Under the pieces are notes generated by a model. It was not told the origin of the DNA. It saw only the letters and a list, made by a program, of their open reading frames with translations, and made no database searches. The translations under genes were made by a program, and so were the position numbers. A stretch of 64,000 nt of DNA from Dipodascopsis uninucleata var. uninucleata (Eukaryota; Ascomycota; Lipomycetes; Lipomycetales; Lipomycetaceae): positions 186,001-250,000 of the forward strand of contig JAJLTO010000011.1 of assembly GCA_030568195.1 (NCBI GenBank). The letters run 5' to 3'. How positions within the stretch are numbered: the first letter of the stretch is position 1; every line of letters begins with the position of its first letter. Shown one piece after another: positions 43,364 through 57,201 of the stretch.

Positions 43364-43858
43364 ATATCTGTTAACTGGACAATTATAATGAGATTAGAAA
43401 AATATGTGTAATATATATATATATATATTCATGGTCATACGCAGCCACTTTGTTCGACTTTATTTATAAGACTTGATAAACATTACCGACTTCATACTAA
43501 CATAAAAACCATGAAACTAAGATCCATCCACACCATCAAGTTCCCCTTCCATAACCAGATTGCCATACTACCAACAACCAAAATATATATATAAAAAGTT
43601 AAAACTATCCATTCAATAGCAAAGTGAGAAATGTTCTCTAGAAGTTAGTCAAGAACTTCCCCAAACTACCAATCTCTATCTACGAATGGAAACCTTAAAA
43701 CAAAAAAAAAGAAAAAATAAAAGCGATTATGCATAGCAATGCATAATTATCGTCTAGGACAAAATAATTCTGCGAAGAATGTAACTGTAGTCATCTCAAA
43801 AAAAGCGTTCAAATTAAACAAGAATGAATGTAACCACCCTCATCCATAATGAACTAAC
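43364..43858. other. Convergent 3' spacer with AT microsatellite
   Basis: AT-rich region between the MMTAG2 homologue and PEP4, with a TA run at about 43411-43430 and A-rich tracts at about 43700. No gene recognised. Confidence 0.55.
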
Positions 43859-45592
<1,734 letters not shown>

Positions 45593-46100
45593 TATTTCTA
45601 TTAATATTAAAGAATTACTAGATAGTACCCCTTCTTTCCTTAAATAATTAAGAAGAATCACAAAAAAAACACACAAAAATTATATATGTTCTTTGCGAAA
45701 GGTGTGGAATGGGATAAGGAAATAAAAGAAAGAAGTAAGAGAAGGATAAGAGAAAGAAGGATGAAAGGAAATAGAACGAAAATAGCCAAATTTCTGGCGG
45801 CGATTGCGTTGAGTGGATTCCTACTGCACCGCCATCCCGACAGATCTGGTCAGCTATATTCTGTGGCGGTGTGCGCTACTCGCATTTTGCTTATCCGTGT
45901 AATTTAACCCAGCAAATTTGTCTAGGCCAGACTGTAAATGGTTAGGTACATCAATTTTCTTATCAATCTGTGGCAAAGTTGTGTCGCAAATATGATACAT
46001 TTAAGCCATATACATGACATTAAAATTATATTGAACTAAACCAACATGTCATCTATATATATGCCATATAGACGTAATAAAACTTTTGTACCTTGTGAGG

Positions 46101-46120
46101 CACGTGATAAGATCTTATCA
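46101..46120. promoter_or_regulatory. CACGTG overlapping a 16-nt palindrome made of two inverted GATAAG sites
   Basis: CACGTG (46101-46106) overlaps the perfect palindrome tgataagatcttatca (46105-46120), which contains GATAAG on both strands. GATA factors mediate nitrogen control in fungi, and vacuolar proteases are nitrogen-regulated, so a role for PEP4, whose ATG lies about 510 bp away, is plausible. This is inference from position and motif only. Confidence 0.5.
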
Positions 46121-49100
46121 GTTTAATCATATCATGTATTCGGGTATTTCGAGATAGCAGAGCGTCTAGTTTACGATATACCTAAGGCGCCAGGCAGGAC
46201 GCTTAGACAGGCCTCCTTTTGTTGTAGGTCACATTTAAATATTACGGATGTAAAGCAGCTTTTATTGACAGGTGTTGAGGTCAAGGAGAAAAATAAGGCT
46301 TTGAATGGGTGAGTTTACTATCAGAAGCCATTAAGATGCGGTGCGCAGCAATACTCAATCGCATGAAGAACATAAGATCTTAATCTATGTTTAACTATTG
46401 TGGACCTATAATGAAGTAAACTTATACTCTCTTCTATACAATTATACATTGAATTAACTCCCGCTGTATATCAACAGAACCTAAGCCTCGCTGTTATCGA
46501 TTTTGCTGTCGTCATTCAATTTCAGGGTCTGAAAGATGGTGGTATTCAATTTGAACAGACTGAGTTCTAGTAGCTTTGAAATATAAAGGGCCTAGATGTG
46601 AATGTGCGCCTGGATCCTGTTTCGCTAAGTGGAAAAAATTTACATCTCAGAATCTTGTAACTGTATCTTTTACTAGCCATACTAATATATTCTTAACAAG
46701 AGAGGAGACAGATGCCTGCTCGACTTGTTGTTTTCTGATATGACAAAACAATTAAGAATTCACTTGGTATTTTTATGTATCACGAAATCTTGTAAAGCTG
46801 CATTTTGCTACGACATATTGCTCATTTCTGTTTAATAGGAAAAAAGAACAAGCGGGAGTAAAGACTATGAGGAATCATTTTAATCTTCACTAACACTGTA
46901 CAACACGAGAAATCTACTGATGACATTCTCTACCGTGTACCAAAAAACTACTGAAATTGTGGTAAGAACGGTAGATATTGCGATGACTACTCCTTTCGCA
47001 GTGACGAGCTACTTATACTGTTCATATGAATATGATTTACAAGTAGCAAAACGACGAATTAGCGTTCACTGCTAAGTCTGAATCTAATCCAGTTAGTGAA
47101 CCTTTTAGTGAATATTACTCTTTCCCGATGGATTAGAAGAACTAGCTAACAGCACAAGCCAGATATAAACAACTTTCTATTAAAAACAAAATGCCTGTCT
47201 ATTGAAAGCTGCTGTATAGATTTGATTGATTTATAATCTGCAAAAAAATTTCGCCGAAAAGTAAATTTTAAAGGATAAAAAAAGAATAAAAAGGTAAATA
47301 TTAAACTTCAGTATTTCTAGGCCCATGTCAATATTAGCCATCTCAGGAGCAAAACACCTTCCTCCGTCGGTTGCCAAAGAGCAACTAGATACGTTCGTGC
47401 AAATTTTAAAGATGAGCGGAGTACAGAGACGAGTAATAAATAAGCCGTAAAGAATCATATCTCGCAAAATCTTGTAACGAGCACTTTAGTTTTCTATTTC
47501 GGAGCAATTTCAGCCAAAATTAAACGCTAAGCTTGCAAGTTCGACATATTTGTGTTGGCTATTTCATGGCAATTGTACTTGCTTTTTCGGCTTCTTTCTA
47601 AATTTTCTTCTGTAGTGGAAAAATAGGTAGATAGTAGTAGCCTTTTGAGGGTAAGTCCTCCAACAGGTACTCTGATCCAGGTGTCAGGGACGCTCTGCTG
47701 GTCGTTTGCCGATGCTGGAAAGTCAGAACCACTCTAGAATGCATTGACCAGCAAAGCAGCCCTAAAAGATTTTCGATTGGCGAGGTGGTAGCAAACAGTG
47801 AAGAGTACAACGCAGATTATATCAATGAAGCCAAATACAGGGAAGTAGTAGAAGAGTAGTCTGGTGCATCTTTTATCAGACAGGTTGGAAACAGCTATAG
47901 CTATATTTTCTTGCACAATGTTGCAAAATACTTTCCGTCTTCCGACCGGAAAAACGACAACCCGTAATATAAACTATTAGTTGAAGACAACACATCTCAC
48001 TTACAGCCTATACCAACGCAAAGCAATTAAGCTGGCGTCGATTAAGAAAAAAGAAATTAATCACTAACTTTCAGAACTTTCAGCTAAATTACAAATATAT
48101 ATATAGAAACTGCGCGACATGGAGGCTTGCCGGCTGAACACTTGATCCGGATATACCAAGAGAGTTTTTGGTCAATTGCTATAATCATCTCTCTAAAGAT
48201 CTGACATTCATACCTAATTAATCCTGATCACAATGAAACTAATGCCTATTTGCGGCTGGGCAATGGTACTGTTTAGCGTTTTCTTACATGATCCCACTAA
48301 ATATGCAGATCAAGTAGAATAAAATGCCTCCGAGAAGCAAGGGGACTTCAACTTTAACTTAAGCCTCTGAACACGAACCAAAGCGTCATTAGTCTATAGA
48401 GCGCGCTCTGCAGAACAACTAAAAAGGAAGAATTCTTGCCGATTAATTGCGTTTTGTACAGTGGCAGATACTCTAACATTCTTGATCTTCCTAAGTCTGA
48501 AGATACGTAGCTTTGCTATAACTTTTATTTTCATCTCGTGTCGCCCGTCTTTTATTTTTCTCGATGGCAGTCATTATTTCTACCGAGAAATGACAGATTG
48601 ATACGCTTGATCTATTGTCCTTAAAATGACTATATGTGCCAACGCTTACCAAACGCAAGTTTAACTGCAATAGTGACTGGATAGTAACTCAGCCGTCGGC
48701 ATGCCATGCTTCGTGACACGAGATATCTGTCATTCGCACTCAGCTACAGGTGACTTGCTAGGGGAGTATAGACAGACACTACAGACTATGCATTAGAGGT
48801 AAGCTCCCTAACTACACTTACAGCCAAGATTTCATTACTATTGATATACAGTCTACTGCTATAGAGCTCCATTATCCAGACCTTCGATTGTGTAGTCAGG
48901 TGCAGTATAGAAGTATACACTAGGCGTAATGACCAAAACAACTAAATACACATCAGCACAAAAGCCATCGGAATAAAAAATTGTGAATTTTAGGAGTAAT
49001 AATGATAATAATAATGCAGCAGAAGCAATAGTGGTAGTTATTAACAAAATAACTATGAAATAATATTTAGCTTCTGCTAAAAGATCTACTGGTATATTCA

Positions 49101-50260
49101 TAATCAAATATGTCTAATACGCTCCACTTCCATCTCTGCACCTTCTCATTCTTGTTATTTTAAGCACCAGTACTCTTTGTAGGAAATGCTACTCGCATTT
49201 TCTGGACTAGCCTGTGTTTACATTCTTCCTCTTTTATAGATAATATGTATTGTAATTTTGTTTCTTCTCTTCGTCATTCACCCCTTCTGTTCATCTTACC
49301 AAGGAAGCCACTCCATCCGCTGTGCGCTCTTTACTTCTACTTTCAGTCAGGCATTACTTCCGGCACAATTCTCTAATAATGCCTCTATATGATCTTGTCC
49401 TATATTTTAAAGAAATTTCCGTGAATATTGCTCTCTACAGTCCTCATACAATTATTTGGCCGGACAATCGCTGTGAACATTATCTCGCCGGATGGTCTTC
49501 CATCTCCTAAAAGAATGTAGGAACGAAACCAGACAATTGGCTCCAAACTTTACTATTCTATGGCTCGCTAGGCGTTTTTCTAGTCTAGCTAGCTAATGCT
49601 ACTAGTCTCTGCCGATATTGAAGAGATGCCAGTAAAAGAGGACCAGAACACACAAAAAAAGGAAAGTGATTAAAGTTATATCTCGTGGGATAGACTCGAT
49701 ATGAGCTAAACTTCCATAAAGCTACATGCGAACTTTAAAAGCACTTCATGAAGTCTTTTGCTACTTAATTTCACCTACTGGCCATTCTATAGCCTTTCCA
49801 GTTATCCTTCTTTCATTTCTTTTTCAGGAATTTTTATTTTTATTTTATTTTATTTTTTGTTGCTATTCTTAATTTCTGCGCCTTCTGTATCCACTCTATA
49901 CTTCAATACTCTTCAAATAGTACTCGATATTGTCAACTATCCGCTGAAGCTCCCAAGCAGTATGAAGCTCGAATATAATCGGGGGCTGGGAGATTATAGA
50001 TTATTGTATACTTGAGAAATAAAAGTAAAGTAGAAAAGCGCGCCAAAAAGAGTGCAAGTGCAAAAGGCAGAAATCGCTTGTTTTTAGTGGCCCGTTCATT
50101 TAGGGAATGATAACTCTGGTATGAAATGTATGATGTATGCACCAACCACCGCGGCCGCCCATCGTCATTATCACAGGTGAACTTCATAATTACAAAAATA
50201 CATCCGCACCCACAGAAAGCTGTACGTGTACTATTCGTGGCGTAAACGGTGTACACATGA

Positions 50261-50282
50261 GTACACATGTATACATGTGTAC
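50261..50282. repeat. 22-nt perfect palindrome
   Basis: Half-site gtacacatgta followed directly by its reverse complement, with no spacer. Just before it (50250-50260) is a partial extra copy, gtgtacacatg. It lies at the boundary where the DNA changes from mixed to strongly pyrimidine-rich on the + strand, about 2.4 kb upstream of the 52.7-kb gene. Confidence 0.9.
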
Positions 50283-50300
50283 CTTGCAAGAATATTACTT

Positions 50301-52684
50301 TTTTGAACGCAACTTCTAAATGTGTCTTTAGTCCTTTGTCCTCTCTTCCTTTGACTTGGAGCCGATTTGATAGCCTCGAAAGTCTCGGAAGCCTCCTAAG
50401 TGCATTTGACCCTTTCACGCCCATATCATTCCCCATTTTCTCTCATCTCAGCCCGCGCGCTTACGGATTTTCTCGCCGTCGCGCGCCTTTCTTCGGCATC
50501 CATAGTCAATTAGCTGCTTTCTTTAACGATTTAATTTCATTTATCGGACGTTTGCTGCTCGAGAAGCTGCCTTCTTCTTCTCACATAACTCATGTCTTGC
50601 TATTAACAGCCAGGGTTTTAAACGATACAATCCATTTTAAACTTCCCTCTACGTTTAGAGCAGAAGTTTCAATATTTCTTTCTAGCAGTAATTACTACAA
50701 CTTACCATCTTGATGAACCTTCTTTTCCCTTTCTCAAAAAAGCCTGTTTTTCGTCTCATATTACTTCAACTTGCTATATTGTTCTGTCTACCGCCATTCC
50801 TATCTTTGGTAAACCTGGCTTTGATCCTTAATTCTCTTCATATGGTTTATTTGGTCTCCTCTTCTTTCCTTTCTCTCTCGCCCATCCCTGATTTCGTTTA
50901 TTCCATGCTTTTGACACCTCCTTGATAGCCCTTCTAGAAACCACTAACTTGTTTTTAGTTTCTCTATCTCTTTTTGTCCAAATCTTTCTTTTTGTATGCT
51001 TGATTTGTCTAGTTACTGAACTTTGGGTGAACTCTCTTCGCATCTGGTTTTGTGTTTTTGTAATTTTCTGGTCTTGTCTTGTGCTTAACATAGCTGCAAA
51101 GCCTGAAAAAAAAACTTGCGAACCGAACAAATCATCCACGGAAATCCTATCCAGGACTACTTTACCTTATTTTTTCCTTGCTTACTTCTCCTTTCCGCCT
51201 GAGAAATTGCGCCAATCAGTACCTTGAATCGGCTATTAGATCCGTGTTTTTCATCTTTATTTTGATCTGTCTGTCGACGACAACGACCAACTCAGTACTA
51301 TATTCATCTTGTTCAGGCTCACCTCGCGTATTGAGGAATCCTGAATAACAGGCAACGAACATAAACAAACCAACGGGTCGAACAACTTCACGATTTACTT
51401 CTCTATTTTTTCTCAAGGCGATTTTCTCAGATTTCCTCGACTGTTTGTTTATTTACGCTATTTGGTGAACATCTGAAGCCGGTGCTTGAAGCTGACATTC
51501 CAAGAGGTATAATCGTGCACACCAAAATACGTGTTGTTTATGACTATATTGCAGGAAGCGTCTACGAAGTGTTTCTCTCTTCTTGTCATCTCGAACACTA
51601 CGTTTGGACTCTTAAGAATATCAAATCTTTTGTTTTAGGCTGTCAAACATTTTGTTTTTGTTTAGAGTCTAACTTGGATAGTGTAAAGACATTTAGCTGT
51701 ACAGCACCGACGTCTTTTTTACCTGTAACTGGACTTCTGGATCTTGCACCTTTTTGGATAATTTTACCACATTTCGCTTTGGCGGTTTAATTCCGTAACA
51801 GTCGTCTGAAGGTTACTGAGAATAATACAAGCAGGACATTTTCTGGTCACATACGGTTGGTTTTGCGCGCTTTTTTTTTCCTTACAGTTGCATACGGCTT
51901 GATGGTTGGGGTGCCACTTTACATTGAGTGAGTGAGTTCTTATCAGGATTCTGTTTACTATTCAATGATGCAGCGTGTCTTCTACCTTCAAGCTCTCGAG
52001 TTTACGTGATTTTTGATGCTAACAATGAAATTCCAGGTGGTGCTTACATCAGATTTACCGTGCTATACATATGACTAGAATAATTCAGTCAATAGTGTTA
52101 AAAAGATCAGTTTTGTTACTCACCAATTCGAAGGATTGGCCAGGCAGCTGTGCATATTAAGCGAAGGCTAGATTTATTGTGATATAGCCTGACTTTCTTC
52201 GCAAAAGAAAAGGACAAATACTTTTTTAGCGACTCGGTAAATTAGACTGAGGACAAAAGTAGCTGACGATTAGTTTTTTGGTTTTTCTCTCTTGTTATTG
52301 GTGTCTCTCACAGTTAGGCGACTCGAATAGCCTTTTGGATTCACCTTTATTGCTACTGTTTAATCATCTTACTTTTCTTCTCACATATCATAAGCGATAA
52401 CGAACTGGAGTCGATAAAGGAGTATTCAAAGTCTTTCATCGTGAGTATTTTTTTTTGTGAGTTAAAATACCGGTTTTTTTGCTTTTTCTGAGATTCTGTG
52501 TGAGCCATACGTGTTTAATGTGTATATGCACACTTATGCATGAAGAGCTAGTTAAGAAGAGCTGTGGACCTAACTGGTGGTCAAAGTATTCTTTAGACAG
52601 TATAACTAACAGTTTTCTTGATCTTCGATTTTTATTCTTTTTCTTTTCGAAAATTAGAATTCATAAAGTTAGTAAGGAAGGGCG
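50301..52684 (+). promoter_or_regulatory. Pyrimidine-rich promoter/leader with probable 5'-UTR intron
   Basis: From about 50.3 kb to the ATG at 52685 the + strand is conspicuously T/C-rich, unlike the preceding DNA. Near the end a good intron is visible: donor gtgagt at 52441, a tataactaacag branch site at about 52600-52612, a T-rich tract, and acceptor aaattag ending at 52657. If the whole stretch is transcribed, the leader is up to 2.3 kb and contains many upstream ATGs; the ORFs in it are low-complexity and hydrophobic and I do not call them genes. Confidence 0.5.
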
Positions 52685-54133
52685 ATGAATATTCAGAGTC
52701 TACATGATCCTCATCCCCCTCCACGCACAAATATCTCTGGATCAGGTCCGTCGGGATCATCAAATGAAAATATTATAAACCTTTTGGGATTTTTGCCTTC
52801 TTCGTGGCAGGGGTCGGATGAATCGTTAAGACATGCTCTATCTTATAGAGCTGAAGAAGAGCGTCGAAGAGCAGAAGAAGAACGGACAAAACAAGAAGAG
52901 CATAGACTAGAGTTGAGAAAAAAGGACCTCGAGCTCCTGAGGGAAGGTATCAGATACGGAATACCACCTAGTATGATACCTTTTATATTTATAGGTAATG
53001 GTGTTACAGGTTCAACTGCAGAATGGATACGTGAATATGTAGCACGAATTTGGCAAGCTCAACAACAGCAACAACCACAGCAACCACAGGGGCCTTTGGA
53101 ATTGTCTAGCCAACAGCAAGGGTCCCTCACACAATCTGGAACTGGCGTCACGGGCTCGGTTCCTGGTCCGCAAGATTCTCGTTATCAACATCATAGAAGT
53201 CAAAGTGCACATTCAATACAATCACTAACATCAAATGTGCCTCCTCCTCCTCCGCCACCACCTCCTCATTTGCAAATGCCTGCTTTGTCGTCTTTAGGCT
53301 CTTCACAGATTCCACCACCATCTCCTTATTCGCCTGAACACCAGTCATCAACGCCACAATCGATTTATGTTGGAAGCGGTCAGCAGGTAATTACACGAAC
53401 ACCACCACTCCAGGTCCGCCAAATGGAGTTTTCCGGTGCGCCTCAATCTGTTCAGTCGCAATCTGCACAATCGCAAACAAAATCTTACCTTCCAATATCT
53501 CCTTCAAGATCAATGGTGAAATCGCCGTCACCACCTGCACAGCCTACAATACAGTTCCACCACTGGCAGCCTAATACTTCCGGAAAGGAGAGATCTACCA
53601 AAGAGTCAATGCAATCGCAAAGTCAGCAGCAATCTTCTGGCTCATCAGCGCTCTCACCGTTAGGCAATGGGATTCCACGATCACCGACAAGGTCAATTCT
53701 TAATCCCTCTTCCTCAGATGAGCAGCAGACTATAATATCTTCGCCAAAGCGTCGCTCGCTAGCTACTACACTGGTATTCGAATCTCAACCAAAGCCAAGT
53801 ACACCTCTCTCTCCACCACTGCATCATACGTCTCTACCACCTATTTCTACTCTTGGCTCTGCAAACAGCCCTAGGAAACGCGGAGTAGGTCATGTAAGGC
53901 ATAGATCTGATGCTACGTTACATGGTTATGAGCCATATCCTCGGGTGCCTGCACCTCATGCACTTGGTGGGTTGAACGGGCTTGAGAGATCGCCTTCACA
54001 AACACGGGGACATCGACGGACGGAATCGTCTTGGGATACGAGTGGAGTAGGTGTTTTAGCTGCGGCAGCAGCTGAAAGCGCTGAACGGGAGCTTAAGCGT
54101 GACAAAGGAAGTGCAGAAGAGAGGCGCGAGTAG
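52685..54133 (+). CDS. Coiled-coil, Pro/Ser/Gln-rich putative regulator
   Basis: 482 residues in one coding exon. Residues about 38-105 look conserved: WQGSDESLRHALSYRAEEER then a charged helix (RRAEEERTKQEEHRLELRKK), ending in LLREGIRYGIPPSMIPFIF. A charged helix running into a GIPPxMIPxIF segment recalls a family seen in many ascomycetes, some members of which I remember being annotated as Rfe-type regulators; this is from memory and unverified. The rest is disordered, with PPPPPPPP, many SP sites (SPSRSMVKSPSPP) and a basic/His segment (KRGVGHVRHRSDATLHGYEP) near the end. No DNA-binding domain is visible. The long leader with a 5'-UTR intron suggests a highly regulated gene. Confidence 0.75.
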   Translation: MNIQSLHDPHPPPRTNISGSGPSGSSNENIINLLGFLPSSWQGSDESLRHALSYRAEEERRRAEEERTKQEEHRLELRKKDLELLREGIRYGIPPSMIPFIFIGNGVTGSTAEWIREYVARIWQAQQQQQPQQPQGPLELSSQQQGSLTQSGTGVTGSVPGPQDSRYQHHRSQSAHSIQSLTSNVPPPPPPPPPHLQMPALSSLGSSQIPPPSPYSPEHQSSTPQSIYVGSGQQVITRTPPLQVRQMEFSGAPQSVQSQSAQSQTKSYLPISPSRSMVKSPSPPAQPTIQFHHWQPNTSGKERSTKESMQSQSQQQSSGSSALSPLGNGIPRSPTRSILNPSSSDEQQTIISSPKRRSLATTLVFESQPKPSTPLSPPLHHTSLPPISTLGSANSPRKRGVGHVRHRSDATLHGYEPYPRVPAPHALGGLNGLERSPSQTRGHRRTESSWDTSGVGVLAAAAAESAERELKRDKGSAEERRE

Positions 54134-57100
54134 ATGATAATGGTTTGTTTGGTGTGTTCGGCATTTTCTTATATAGAACTTCGGCGCCATTTTAATTAAT
54201 TGCTGATTATTGTAAACTTTTTTCACTTTTTATTCTTTAATTACTATTATCTACTAATATTTTTTTTGTTCATTATCACTCTGAGTGGCTTGTTTCTTTC
54301 AGCTTTGGCATTTAAAAGTCCGTTGTCACTGATTTGCCTTTTTATATCTTGCTTTTATTTGTCCATTATCCTGATGTTATTATTATTACACTATCTCATA
54401 ACTGTTATGCTGGTGAGGTCTCTTTTTATTACCTTCCGTTCGAGTTTTAGATTCGATGTCATATGTTTTCCGTTGTTTTATGAAGATTGTTCACTACGAA
54501 GTTTGGATTTCATCATTCTTATCGATTTGGAAGCTGGTTTTGATTAACTATTTATAATTACTGTCCTTATATCAACAAAAATGGAGAGATCTCCTATATG
54601 ATGTTTTATGGGTTCATTCATCTATTACTATTTCCTCTTTTTTCCTTTGGTAAAATGTTTTTTTTTGTTTGACTAAATGTTTCTCTATGGCAGCTTTTAT
54701 TACATGTCACGGGTTCTCATATAAATTAGCCTCTTCAACCCTTACATTCATTCATCTATGATCGCTTTCACTTTCTTTTTAACTTCTCTTTACATGTGGT
54801 ATTTGTTGTATTTGCTGCACTCTCCATTGTTCATGGCATATAATTTTACAACAGTTCAGATATTTTAAGTCAGTCTCCTATTATTGGCTGTTCGAGCGAG
54901 AGACTGAAAAAGCAGGTGCGTGGCAAAGCTTGTATTTTAATCCTTCTGTGTTGTTAAAAGCGCCGAAAAACAATTCATACTATTCGATGGTATGTTGTTT
55001 CTCTTCTTATTTTATACACTAGTCATTAGTATGGCTTTATTGCCTCTACCTGTACAATCATATTGGTTTTAGTCAAATTGGATAGTTTCTCAAATGCGAA
55101 GTGTCCTAGTTTCAAAGTGCATCAGGACCTAGCAGTGAGAAATTTACTCTCTTCTAGTATCTTTGGTGGCATTAATTTTTAATTGCAATTCAAGGATTAA
55201 CAAATTTAAATAATCATTTAATTAATTATAATGCTAAAACCACTTCTAATGTATAAATCTGTCTGTTGTTAACTAGTATAGAATGGTCTAGCTTCTGTAT
55301 AAAATAAATAGTATAGATCTCTCAGAATTTTGTATATTTGTCGGTACGAGAACGCTGTTTTGTTACTATCTGTTATTTATTTATTTATTTTATTTTACTT
55401 ATTTATTATTTGTTTACTTCTATTGTTTATTTATTTCTTTATAAAGCGCACTACACTAGATTTGATACTGTTAAACGTAATTGCGCAAAGAATGTAGAGT
55501 GACTCTTAACCCAAATGACCACTAAATAGCCCACGACCGTTTCTATGGCAAGTTCATAAGAGCAGTGGAAATCTCTGTGTTGTTCTCTAGAACATTAAAT
55601 AGCACAGTCAATTATCGGATATGCTGTCAAGATGCCACTGGCATATATGCGGGAAAATACAGCCTCTATCAGATTAAAGAGCTGGATTGTCATAGTTTCA
55701 TAATATTTTGCCCTCTATCGTTTCAGTGTGAGAGAGAGCACGAACTCTGTCTGGCTATTATTACAGAATATTGGTGCTGACTACACACGGTGTTCTAGGT
55801 ATTGGAATATCGTATAGTAATAGAAAGGCTATCATAAGTGTGTGGACAACAGACATAGATCCATATATAGAAACGACAATACTTGTACGTTAAGAAAAAA
55901 TGAGCCTCTAAGCAGGCTCACGATTTCTCATTACGTAGGAGATTGCGCAGAAAAGTGAATTTTCCCGTTACTATGTAGAGCATTACGCTTCTTGCACATT
56001 TCCATTTAGATACGATTTTGGCTTGCAACACGGCTCAATTATCTAAATATTTCTGTGCGCATATTGCTGTATACTTTTTTTTTAACATATTTTGTACGGC
56101 GCTTACCTGTTACGATTAGAAAATATGCGAAATTAGCAAAAATGTAGCTAAGTAAAATTACCAATTGAGATGTAAACAAAGCAAGAAACCCTATTTAGAT
56201 AAGATTCTCGACTGATTAATATGAAAATCTTATTTGTGCTTGTAGGTGTAAGGGACAAGTTTAATTTGAATAAACTACTTAATAATAACCTTATCTGTAT
56301 TAATGACATAATGTTAATATAATATACTTCAATCAATAAAGGGTTATCTCCGTAGCATTATAGCGGTGGGACAAAACACAACATTAGTTTGAAATCTGAC
56401 AACAAAGAGCAACAAGGTGGCAAGTGAGTTCGTTGCGAAGGCGAAAAAACTGGATCAAAATTTCAAACTAGCTATATCGTGCTTTAATCAGAATAGGCAA
56501 TTAAAATATTTCATACAAGCTGCCGATACTCTTGCATAGCTTTGCAGATTACCAGCAGTAATATCATCCCTTCTCTTACATGATCGGCGCGAATGCCGTA
56601 TTACTATACTTTTGACAATATCAAATATAAAGCAACATTCTTTTCTGTCTGCTTAATATTACTGTGCATAAAGGCGTCCGGTATAACGCGAATTGTGCTA
56701 CCGGAAGCTCTAGATAGAGTGATGAAATGGCATGAATGCATAAAACTACTCGGTTAAGAATGTACTTGTTCCTAGCATATCTTTGTTCACGTATAGCATT
56801 AAATTATATAAAAATAACACACATATATATAACAGATTAGTTCTGATAAAATACTAATAACATGAATAACCTTACATAAAATATGCAAATTTATGCCCTA
56901 CCTGTCACATATAACTTATATTATTCTCGCTAGAAAGAAAAAAGCAGCATATGAATTTGAAACAAAACGAAGATACATTCATATCATACAACAAAATATA
57001 TATTACACGAAATACTAAAATGATAACCGACTATTCAAACAAAAAAGGAGGGTTAAAACAATTAGTATATTTTTTATCAACTATGCAGACGAGAAATTCT

Positions 57101-57201
57101 CGCGAACAAATTGGATTAATGAAGTTATTCAAGTAGGATACGATCCTGAACAATAGGCAAACCAATTATGCGCCTCTTGATTATTAATGATAAACACGTC
57201 A
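54134..57201. other. 3.1-kb spacer; first 1.3 kb strongly T-rich
   Basis: Between about 54134 and 55450 the + strand is very T-rich (ending in TTTA-type runs at 55376-55440), which fits a long 3' UTR of the preceding gene. From there to 57.2 kb the DNA is AT-rich and mixed, with a small dyad (tgagcct/aggctca) at 55901-55920. ORFs here are short and AT-driven. No gene or RNA recognised. Confidence 0.45.

Larger units (their letters stand above)
45593..50300. other. Gene-poor region upstream of PEP4
   Basis: About 4.7 kb with no convincing gene. The PEP4 promoter lies at its start. The longest ORFs are short and of AT-driven composition; the one at 48859-49107 (-) is hydrophobic (82 residues) but matches no family I know. 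It contains the GATA/CACGTG palindrome at 46101-46120 and a 22-nt palindrome at 50261-50282. No tRNA, snRNA or transposon recognised. Confidence 0.45.

Noticed and set aside
45686-45907. 73-codon + ORF next to the PEP4 start
   Set aside because: Lies in the PEP4 promoter/leader, is low-complexity (Lys/Arg/Glu) and matches nothing.
48859-49107. 82-residue hydrophobic minus ORF, considered as a small ER protein (PIG-P or DPM2-like)
   Set aside because: Hydrophobicity is expected from AT-rich DNA; the conserved residues of those families are not present.
50267-51790. Several + ORFs of 60-150 codons in the pyrimidine-rich region
   Set aside because: Phe/Leu/Ser composition is what T/C-rich noncoding DNA gives; treated as leader sequence.
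55901-55920. 7-bp stem that looks like a bacterial terminator
   Set aside because: Short stem in a eukaryotic spacer with no T-run after it; likely chance.
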